This document shows positions 43,244 through 49,562 of a stretch of 64,000 nt of DNA, piece by piece. The notes beneath the pieces were generated by a model. It was not told the origin of the DNA and made no database searches. It saw only the letters and a list, made by a program, of their open reading frames with translations. Position numbers and translations under genes: made by a program. The DNA is taken from NCBI GenBank assembly GCA_026708055.1, contig JAPOVS010000019.1:126532-190531 (forward strand), given 5' to 3'. Each line of letters opens with the position of its first letter. Position 1 is the first letter of the stretch. The stretch comes from a bacterium (GTDB lineage: Bacteria; Actinomycetota; Acidimicrobiia; Acidimicrobiales; CATQHL01).

Positions 43244-43606
43244 GTGGGCTCGAGGGTGCTGAGACGCGGCGACATCCACTGGGTGAACCTGCGAGAACCG
43301 GTGGGATCCGAGCCGGGCTACCGCCGCCCGGTTCTGATCGTCTCCGCGGAAGCCTTCAACGAGAGCAGAATCAACACGGTGGTTGCGCTGGCGATCTCGT
43401 CCAACCTGGGCCTCGCCGACGCGCCGGGCAACGTGGAAGTGCTTTCGGCCGAGTCCGGGCTGGATCGCGACTCGGTCGTGAACGTCTCGCAGATCGTGAC
43501 TCTCGACAAGGCCCAAGTGCGAGAGCGGGTCGGAAGCGCGGGCGTCGAGTTGATGCGCCGGGTTGATGCCGGCCTGCGCCTCGTCCTGCAACTCGACGCG
43601 GGCTGA
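43244..43606 (+). CDS. mazF: MazF/PemK-type mRNA interferase toxin
   Basis: Up to 120 aa (GTG 43244; GTG 43256, giving VLRRGDIHWVNL, is equally possible). PemK/MazF beta-barrel markers: RRGDIHWVNLREPVGSEPGYRRPVLIVSAEAFN, TVVALAISSNLGL and DSVVNVSQIVTLDKAQVRERVG. These toxins cleave mRNA at short motifs. The catalytic Arg (YRRPVL) and Thr/Ser positions appear intact. Paired with the antitoxin immediately upstream; 50 nt before the first methyltransferase gene. Confidence 0.9.
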   Translation: MGSRVLRRGDIHWVNLREPVGSEPGYRRPVLIVSAEAFNESRINTVVALAISSNLGLADAPGNVEVLSAESGLDRDSVVNVSQIVTLDKAQVRERVGSAGVELMRRVDAGLRLVLQLDAG

Positions 43607-43656
43607 CAGCGAGGAGGCGTGGACTCGCCAGAGGTCAGTTGCGGGAAGGAACGCCC

Positions 43657-46422
43657 GTGACTGAGCCGCGGCGGAAGCTGATCGAGGTGGCGTTGCCGCT
43701 GGACGCCATCAACGCGGCCGCGTCGGCGGAGAAGACGATCTTTCATGCGCACCCGTCGACACTGCACATCTGGTGGGCGCGGCGCCCGTTGGCGGCGGCG
43801 CGGGCGGTGCTGTTCGCCTCTCTGGTGGACGACCCGTCGGCGCACCCCGACAGGTTCCCGACCACCGAGGCGCAGGCCGCCGAGCGCCAACGCCTCTTCG
43901 GGATCATCGAGCGTCTGGTGCCGTGGAAGAACAGCGACGACGCCGGAGTGCTGGCCGAGGCGCGGGCGGAGATCGCTGCGAGTTGCGGCGGTGACCTGCC
44001 CGCGGTGCTCGACCCGTTCGCGGGCGGCGGGTCGATCCCGCTGGAGGCGCAGCGCCTGGGGTTGGCGGCGCACGCCTCTGATCTGAATCCCGTGGCGGTG
44101 CTGATCAACAAGGCTCAGGTTGAGATCCCGCCGCGGTTCGCCGACCGCCCGCCGGTTCATCCGGACCAGGAGGGTGCCGCGCAGCTGCGGGGCTGGACCG
44201 GCGCGCAGGGCCTCGCCGCCGATGTGCGCTACTACGCCGGTGGTTTGGCCGCGGAGGCCGAGCGCCGCATCGGCGGTCTGTACCCGAAGGTCGTGCTGCC
44301 GCCCGAGCACGGAGGTGGCGAGGCCAAGGTGATCGCCTGGCTGTGGGCGCGCACGGTGCGTTCGGCTGATCCGGCTTGGCGTGGGCACGTGCCGCTGGTG
44401 CGAAGCTTCGTGCTGAGCAGCAAGAAGAGCAGTCGGGCGTGGCTGGAGCCTTCGGTGGACCGAGACTCGAGGACGGTCCGTTTCGCGGTCCGAAGAGGCG
44501 ACGAGGGTGACCTGCCCGCGGGTACCCTCACCCGTAGAGGTGCCCGCTGTCTGGCCACTGGTGCGGCACTGCCGTTTGACTACCTCCGGGCTGAAGGTCG
44601 CGCGGGCCGCATGGGCCACTCACTCTTGGCCATCGTCTCCGGGGGCGACCGGAGGCGGGTCTACCTCCCCGCAAGCGCGGTGCACGAGGAGAGTGCTCTC
44701 GTCGATCCGCCTCTCGACGTTCCGACGGAGCGGCTGCCCGAGAAGGCTCTGGGATTCCGGGTCCAGCAGTACGGCATGACCCGTTGGGCCGACCTTTTCA
44801 CGCCCCGGCAGTTGACGGTGCTGGACACGTTGTGTGACCTGGTTGTCGAGGCGCGTGAGCGGGTTTGGGCCGACGCCGCAGCAGCGGGGTGGGATGACGA
44901 TCAGATGCCGCTGGCCAATGGCGGCAGCGGCGCTGCGGCGTACGCCGAGGCGGTCTCGCTGTACCTGGCGTTCGTGGTGATGAGGGTGGCCGACCGAGGC
45001 TCGTCGCTGGCGTTCTGGCAGCCTGGCCGCGAGACGGTCGCCAACACGTTCACGCGTCAGGCGCTGGCGATGGTGTGGGACTTCGCCGAGGCGAACCCGT
45101 TCAGCGGCTCCTCGGGCAGCCTTGAGACGGCCACAACCTGGGTGGCCAACGCACTGGCCGCGCTCCCCGCCGGCGGGGCGGGCGCCGCCACGCAGGCCGA
45201 CGCGGCAAAGATCGCCTCGCCGCGGCTGGCGCTGATCTCCACCGATCCGCCCTACTACGACAACGTGCCGTACGCCGATCTGTCGGATTTCTTCTATGTG
45301 TGGCTGCGCCGCTGCCTGGGGTCGGTGTACCCGGAGGTGTGCGCGACGCTGCTGGTGCCGAAGGCGCAGGAGTTGGTGGCCACGCCGTACCGCTTCGACG
45401 GCGACAGGAATCAGGCCGAGGAGTTCTTCGAGTCCGGGCTGAACCGGGTCTTCGAGCGGCTGAGGGATGTTCAGGACGAGCGGTTCCCCATGACCGTGTA
45501 CTACGCGTTCAAGCAGGCCGAGACCACCGAGGGCGGTGTGGCGTCGACGGGGTGGGAGACGATGCTTCAGAGCCTCATCGACTCGGGCATGGTGATCACC
45601 GCCACCTGGCCGATGCGAACCGAGCGCTCGAATCGACCGCGTGCCATGGGGGCGAACGCCCTGGCGTCCTCGATCGTGCTGGTGTGTCGCCGGCGCTCGG
45701 TGTCGGCCCCGCTGGCGACTCGGCGCGAGTTCCTGCGCGCCCTTGAGGCCGAGGTGCCTGAGGCGCTGCGGCTGTTGCGTGAGGGCGGCGTCGCACCGGT
45801 GGACATGGCGCAGGCGGCCATCGGACCCGGCATGGCGGTGTTCTCCCGCTACGCCCGGGTGATGGAGGCCAGCGGCGAGACGATGCGGGTTCGCACCGCG
45901 TTGGAGCTGATCAACGAGACGCTCGACGAGGTGGCCGAGGGCATCGACGCCGACTTCGACTACGACACCCGCTGGGCGATCAGCTGGTTCTCCGAGTACG
46001 GCTTCGAGGAAGGGGAGTTCGGCCGCGCCGAACTGCTGTCGAAGTCCCGCAACACCTCCGTGGCCGGCCTCGTCGACGCAGGGATCGTCGAATCCGGTGC
46101 CGGCAAGGTCCGCCTGCTGCGCCGCGACGAACTGGACCCCGACTGGGACCCCACCACCGACGGCCGATTCACCGTCTGGGAGGTCGCCCACCACCTCATC
46201 CACCGCGTCCACGAACAAGGCGAGCAAGAGGCTGCAGCTCTCCTCGGTGCCGTCGGCGGCCACGGCGAGGCCGCCAAGGAACTCGCCTACCGCCTCTACC
46301 TCATCTGCGAGCGCAAGGGCTGGGCCACCGAGGCCCTCGACTACAACAGCCTCGTGACCTCCTGGCCCGAACTAACCAAACTCGCCGCCAGTGCACCGTC
46401 GACCCAGGTCAGCCTCCTGTAG
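43657..46422 (+). CDS. DUF1156-type adenine-specific DNA methyltransferase 1
   Basis: 921 aa from GTG 43657 with GGAAGGA 6 nt upstream. DUF1156 leader KLIEVALPLDAINAAASAEKTIFHAHPSTLHIWWARRPLAAARAVLFASLVDDP; SAM motif I VLDPFAGGGSIPLEAQRLG (D119); catalytic motif IV STDPPYYDNVPYADLSDFFYVWLRR (Asp530-Pro-Pro-Tyr); long region between them, then FPMTVYYAFKQAE and a C-terminal DUF1156-linked tail ending SLVTSWPELTKLAA. The family methylates adenine and typically carries a Zn-ribbon; here its cysteines are mostly gone. Paralogue of 49563-52454, roughly 40-50% alike by eye. Probable role: host DNA modification for a defence locus. Confidence 0.9.
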   Translation: MTEPRRKLIEVALPLDAINAAASAEKTIFHAHPSTLHIWWARRPLAAARAVLFASLVDDPSAHPDRFPTTEAQAAERQRLFGIIERLVPWKNSDDAGVLAEARAEIAASCGGDLPAVLDPFAGGGSIPLEAQRLGLAAHASDLNPVAVLINKAQVEIPPRFADRPPVHPDQEGAAQLRGWTGAQGLAADVRYYAGGLAAEAERRIGGLYPKVVLPPEHGGGEAKVIAWLWARTVRSADPAWRGHVPLVRSFVLSSKKSSRAWLEPSVDRDSRTVRFAVRRGDEGDLPAGTLTRRGARCLATGAALPFDYLRAEGRAGRMGHSLLAIVSGGDRRRVYLPASAVHEESALVDPPLDVPTERLPEKALGFRVQQYGMTRWADLFTPRQLTVLDTLCDLVVEARERVWADAAAAGWDDDQMPLANGGSGAAAYAEAVSLYLAFVVMRVADRGSSLAFWQPGRETVANTFTRQALAMVWDFAEANPFSGSSGSLETATTWVANALAALPAGGAGAATQADAAKIASPRLALISTDPPYYDNVPYADLSDFFYVWLRRCLGSVYPEVCATLLVPKAQELVATPYRFDGDRNQAEEFFESGLNRVFERLRDVQDERFPMTVYYAFKQAETTEGGVASTGWETMLQSLIDSGMVITATWPMRTERSNRPRAMGANALASSIVLVCRRRSVSAPLATRREFLRALEAEVPEALRLLREGGVAPVDMAQAAIGPGMAVFSRYARVMEASGETMRVRTALELINETLDEVAEGIDADFDYDTRWAISWFSEYGFEEGEFGRAELLSKSRNTSVAGLVDAGIVESGAGKVRLLRRDELDPDWDPTTDGRFTVWEVAHHLIHRVHEQGEQEAAALLGAVGGHGEAAKELAYRLYLICERKGWATEALDYNSLVTSWPELTKLAASAPSTQVSLL

Positions 46423-46553
46423 CCAGTGAAGTGGTGCGGTGCAGGTGGCGGGCCGATGTCGGGTTCGCACCGCGCCGCATCGAGCGACTGCGCCACCGGC
46501 CGAAATCGTTGAGCGGCCACTGCTGGCGCTGGGGCGCTGCTTGAGCAGGTTCT

Positions 46554-46571
46554 GTCTACATTACGTAGACT
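46554..46571 (+). promoter_or_regulatory. Inverted repeat and -10 of the second mazEF
   Basis: GTCTAC (46554-46559) and GTAGAC (46565-46570) form an inverted repeat around ATTAC. The TAGACT hexamer at 46566-46571 could be the -10, 6 nt before the ATG at 46578, again leaderless. Probably the binding site of the antitoxin. Confidence 0.5.
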
Positions 46572-46577
46572 TTCCCT

Positions 46578-46817
46578 ATGGCGAACACAACGACCATCAG
46601 AGTTGATCTCGGTACCCATGAGAGACTTGTCGAACTCAGCCGGGCAGCGGACACCTCGCTGATCCAGACGGTCCGCGACGCGGCCGAGGCGCTGCGCCGC
46701 GAGCGGTACGCACGCCGGGTCCGCGCTGAGTTCGCCGCCCTGCGGGCGGACCCGCAGGCTTGGCAGCAGTATCTCGCCGATGCGGAACTCACAGCCGTCA
46801 CAGATGGCGTCGATTGA
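46578..46817 (+). CDS. mazE: MazE-type antitoxin 2
   Basis: 79 aa. TTTIRVDLGTHERLVELSRAADTSLIQTVRDAAEALRRERYARRVRAEF is a ribbon-helix-helix domain; the acidic tail LADAELTAVTDGVD follows. No ribosome-binding site is visible, and an inverted repeat with a -10-like box lies directly upstream. The toxin frame overlaps its end by 14 nt. Distinct in sequence from the antitoxin at 43010. Confidence 0.82.
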   Translation: MANTTTIRVDLGTHERLVELSRAADTSLIQTVRDAAEALRRERYARRVRAEFAALRADPQAWQQYLADAELTAVTDGVD

Positions 46818-47142
46818 CGAACTCTGGTCCGTCGACTTCGGTCCCTCGTATCCGGCAGAGCCCGCATTCCGGCGTCCCGCCGTTGTGGTCGGTCCTCCCG
46901 ACTCGTTCGGCCGGGAGTTCCCGGTGGCGATCGTCGTGCCTCTGACCACCGCACGACGCGATCTCTCGTGCCACGTCGAGGTGGAGGCAACGCCGGCCAA
47001 CGGCTTGGCCGAGACGAGCTATGCCCAGTGCGAACTCGTTCGATCCGTCAACCGGGACCGTCTGGTCCGCCGCCTCGGGGTGATCGATTACGTGAACGGC
47101 CGCCGGATATCCGACGTGCTGAGGATGCTGCTCGACCACTGA
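46804..47142 (+). CDS. mazF: MazF/PemK-type toxin 2
   Basis: 112 aa from ATG 46804, overlapping the antitoxin gene by 14 nt. SIDELWSVDFGPSYPAEPAFRRPAVVVGPPDSF, VAIVVPLTTARRDLSCHVEV and SYAQCELVRSVNRDRLVRRLGVID are standard MazF strands. RRPAVVV contains the conserved active-site Arg. It is followed by a vapB fragment and then the DUF4143 ATPase. Confidence 0.87.
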   Translation: MASIDELWSVDFGPSYPAEPAFRRPAVVVGPPDSFGREFPVAIVVPLTTARRDLSCHVEVEATPANGLAETSYAQCELVRSVNRDRLVRRLGVIDYVNGRRISDVLRMLLDH

Positions 47143-47208
47143 GCACGTCGCCGGCGCCTTCTACGGGCCCGGCGTCCAGTCACCGCCCCAACGCGAGAGG
47201 TGCGCCTG

Positions 47209-47300
47209 GACGAAGACGCTCAGCGGCCTGTCCGTTCCTCGTGGATGTCCTCGCGGGTCCAGCCGCGGCCCGTGTCCCCACTGGCGGTGCCGGCGTCGTC
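47209..47300 (-). pseudogene. vapB 3'-end remnant A
   Basis: A 92-nt block nearly identical to the 3' end of the intact vapB gene (49155-49246). Minus-strand reading gives GRGWTREDIHEERTGR and stop, then the first five codons of a vapC-like gene (LSVFV) before similarity ends. The rest of that toxin-antitoxin locus is missing. Confidence 0.75.
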
Positions 47301-47307
47301 TCACGAT

Positions 47308-47357
47308 TGTGTGTAGGAAATAGTCGACAAATGTGTGTAAGAAGTAACCAACATAAT
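47308..47357 (+). promoter_or_regulatory. Direct repeats and -10 box before the DUF4143 ATPase
   Basis: TGTGTGTAGGAAATA (47308-47322) and TGTGTGTAAGAAGTA (47332-47346) are direct repeats with 24-nt period in an AT-rich pocket. CATAAT at 47352-47357 could be a -10 element and AGAAGAGG at 47361-47368 a ribosome-binding site, although no ATG, GTG or TTG follows it in frame. Confidence 0.5.
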
Positions 47358-47393
47358 TGTAGAAGAGGCATCTCGGTCCGCTAATCTGGCTGG

Positions 47394-48638
47394 ATCGAGA
47401 ACTACATCGCCCGCATCGCTGACCGCGCCCTGGCCTCGGATCTGGGCGGATGGCCTGCCATCCTGCTCACCGGACCCAGGGCGGTCGGCAAGACCACATC
47501 TGCCCAGCGGCTGGCCGGGTCGGTCCTCCAACTGGACCGGCCCGAAGAGCGCAGCCTCGTTCTCGAGGACCCGGACGCGGCGATATCTGTCGGTCCCTTC
47601 CCGCTGCTGCTCGACGAGTGGCAGCACACGCCGGACGTCCTGGGTGCCGTCAAGCGGGCGGTTGACGCCGACGGCGGACCGGGGCGCTTCATCATCACGG
47701 GCTCAGCGAGGAACGACCTCATCGCCAGCTCGTGGCCCGGCACGGGCCGCTTCCTGGACATCCAACTGTGGCCGCTAACCGGCCGGGAGCGCTTCGGTGA
47801 TGCGACCGCGCCGTCGCTCTTCGACCGTTGGGACACCCCAGCGCGGTTCACGGTCCCGACGGATCCGCCCGACATTCTGGGTTACCTGCGGATCGCACTG
47901 GCCGGCGGCTTCCCCGCTGCGGTCGCCTCGGCCGATGCCGACCGGCGGGCCCGCTGGATGCGAAGCTATGTGCGGGTTGCGTCGACCCGCGACCTCGGTG
48001 AGTTTGATAGCGGCAACGGTCGTCCCCGCAGCCCGGAGCGGATGCGCCGCTACCTGCAGGCGTGCGCGTTGCATTCTGCCGGCGTTGTGGCTGACTCGAC
48101 CCTCGCAGAGTCCGCACGCCTGGACCGGAAGACGGCCGCCGGCTATCACGAGATCCTCAGCGTCCTGCGTCTCATAGACGACACGCCGGCTTGGCGTTCG
48201 AACCGCCTGAAGCGTCTCACGGCCACCCCCAAGCGTTACCTCACCGACGCGGGACTCGCCGCCTGGCTGGCCGGGGTCGACTTCGACGCCGCGAGACACA
48301 ACCCGGACGCGCGGGGTCGCATCATCGACACCTACGTGGCAGCCCAGCTCCGGGTGGAGGCCGAGGCATCTGTCCGGCCGGTGCAACTCCATCACCTGCG
48401 CGCTCAGCGCGGCGAGCACGAGATCGACCTGATCGCCGAATTCGGCTTCAGGGTCGCCGCGTTCGAGGTGAAGAGGGCCAGCGCCCCGACCCGCAAGGAC
48501 GCACGGCACATCATCTGGCTGCGAGATCAGATGCCCCCCGAACAGTTCGCTGGCGGCGTCATCTTCCACACGGGTCGTCACCGCCGCCAAATCGCCGAAA
48601 AGATCGAGGCTGTCCCGATCGCAGCCCTGTGGGGTTGA
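47394..48638 (+). CDS. AAA/DUF4143 ATPase lacking a canonical start codon
   Basis: About 415 codons, open and free of stops from 47385. AAA_14 domain: ENYIARIADRALASDLGGWPAILLTGPRAVGKTTSAQRLA (Walker A), FPLLLDEWQHTPDVL (Walker B), FIITGSARND. DUF4143 part: RMRRYLQACALHSAGVV, YLTDAGLAAWLAG and a nuclease-like EIDLIAEFGFRVAAFEVKR. Family proteins normally begin with Met just before ENYI; here that codon is ATC (47394-47396), and no ATG/GTG/TTG occurs until 47958, past the whole ATPase domain. Either an ATG was mutated or a rare AUC/CUG start is used. Flanked by two vapB remnants. Confidence 0.75.
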   Translation: MENYIARIADRALASDLGGWPAILLTGPRAVGKTTSAQRLAGSVLQLDRPEERSLVLEDPDAAISVGPFPLLLDEWQHTPDVLGAVKRAVDADGGPGRFIITGSARNDLIASSWPGTGRFLDIQLWPLTGRERFGDATAPSLFDRWDTPARFTVPTDPPDILGYLRIALAGGFPAAVASADADRRARWMRSYVRVASTRDLGEFDSGNGRPRSPERMRRYLQACALHSAGVVADSTLAESARLDRKTAAGYHEILSVLRLIDDTPAWRSNRLKRLTATPKRYLTDAGLAAWLAGVDFDAARHNPDARGRIIDTYVAAQLRVEAEASVRPVQLHHLRAQRGEHEIDLIAEFGFRVAAFEVKRASAPTRKDARHIIWLRDQMPPEQFAGGVIFHTGRHRRQIAEKIEAVPIAALWG

Positions 48639-48663
48639 CAGACTCCAATCGCTTCCGCTCCGG

Positions 48664-48749
48664 ACGCTCAGCGGCCTGTCCGTTCCTCGTAGATGTCTTC
48701 GCGGCTCCAGCCGCGGCCCCTGTGCCCGCAGGCGGCGCCGGCGCCGACG
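48664..48749 (-). pseudogene. vapB 3'-end remnant B
   Basis: 86-nt copy of the vapB 3' end (minus strand GRGWSREDIYEERTGR, stop), between the ATPase stop and the end of vapC. With remnant A it brackets the ATPase gene as direct repeats. More diverged than A in its 5' half. Confidence 0.72.
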
Positions 48750-48758
48750 CGTCGCGGC

Positions 48759-49169
48759 TCAGCCGATGCCCGAGAAGGGGTTGACGATCTGGACGTCTCG
48801 GATGGTCTGGCCGTCGTTGAGATCCTCGGTGAGGAGACGGTCACTGCCGGCTGCGGCGGCCGCTTCGACGATCAGGGCGTCCCAGATCGAGAGCCTTGCG
48901 GTGAGGGCGGTATCGGTTGCGCGCAGGACCAGCCGGTGGTCGATGGGCACGACGCGGAGCGTGGCCATTTGGCGCACGCCCTCGCGTGCGGCCCGCGGAT
49001 CCAGGCTGAGTTTCCTGGTGACCACCCAGAAGAACTCCGAGAGTACCTGGGTGGAGATGACGACCTCCTCGGGTTGCTCCGTGAGCACTGCGCGAGCGAT
49101 GCGCTGCTTCTCGGCGTCGGCGTGGTCGTAGAGATAAACGAACACGTTCGTGTCGACGAAGACGCTCAG
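48759..49169 (-). CDS. vapC: VapC-type PIN-domain ribonuclease toxin
   Basis: 136 aa if started at CTG 49169, which overlaps the vapB stop (CTGA). The essential first Asp is in LSVFVDTNVFVYLYD, upstream of the first GTG (49145), so initiation must be at or near this CTG. Further PIN acidic residues: VLSEFFWVVTRK, IWDALIVEAAAAAGSDRLLTEDLNDG. Such toxins cleave tRNA or rRNA. The active site looks complete. It is a regular VapBC pair except for the start codon. Confidence 0.88.
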   Translation of the reverse strand: MSVFVDTNVFVYLYDHADAEKQRIARAVLTEQPEEVVISTQVLSEFFWVVTRKLSLDPRAAREGVRQMATLRVVPIDHRLVLRATDTALTARLSIWDALIVEAAAAAGSDRLLTEDLNDGQTIRDVQIVNPFSGIG

Positions 49170-49411
49170 CTTGCTGTCCGTTCTTCGTAGATGTCCTCGC
49201 GAGTCCAGCCGCGGCCCCTGTCCCCACTGGTGACACCGGCGTCGTCGGCGAGCGCGATGAGGGTCCGCACGGTGGCATCCTGCTGCGAGGTCCCGGTGAA
49301 GGACACCAAGAAGTCGCGGACGGCGGCGTTCACCGACGTGCCGGACTCGAGAGCCCGGATCCGAGCGCGACGCAACAACTCGTCATCGATCGCGAGTGTT
49401 AGATTCGCCAC
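49166..49411 (-). CDS. vapB: VapB-type antitoxin, ribbon-helix-helix
   Basis: 81 aa from GTG 49411. MANLTLAIDDELLRRARIRALESGTSVNAAVRDFLVSF is the ribbon-helix-helix domain; GRGWTREDIYEERTAS at the end is the toxin-binding tail, duplicated as remnants at 47209 and 48664. A TACACT -10-like box 7 nt before the start suggests a leaderless transcript under direct-repeat control. Confidence 0.88.
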   Translation of the reverse strand: MANLTLAIDDELLRRARIRALESGTSVNAAVRDFLVSFTGTSQQDATVRTLIALADDAGVTSGDRGRGWTREDIYEERTAS

Positions 49412-49440
49412 GTAATCAGTGTAACACGTAACCCGTGTAA
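49409..49440 (-). promoter_or_regulatory. Four-copy operator of vapBC
   Basis: On the plus strand CACGTAA (49409), AGTGTAA (49418), CACGTAA (49425) and CCGTGTAA (49433) follow one another at 7-9 nt spacing, a typical array for a ribbon-helix-helix repressor. It overlaps the -10-like TACACT (49423-49418) and the vapB start. Confidence 0.6.
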
Positions 49441-49562
49441 CCGACTGCGTGGAGCGATCGACGTGCCGAGATCGTCATTCGCCGGTGCCCGACATCTGTG
49501 CCATCGCCGGGACGCGCCGCTGGGTCGAGCAGCTGTCGTACCTCGCGTGTAGACCTGCGGCT

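Noticed and set aside
47958-48638. Separate 226-aa gene starting at ATG 47958
   Set aside because: This is the C-terminal DUF4143 half of a longer open frame that includes the ATPase domain; the ATG is internal.
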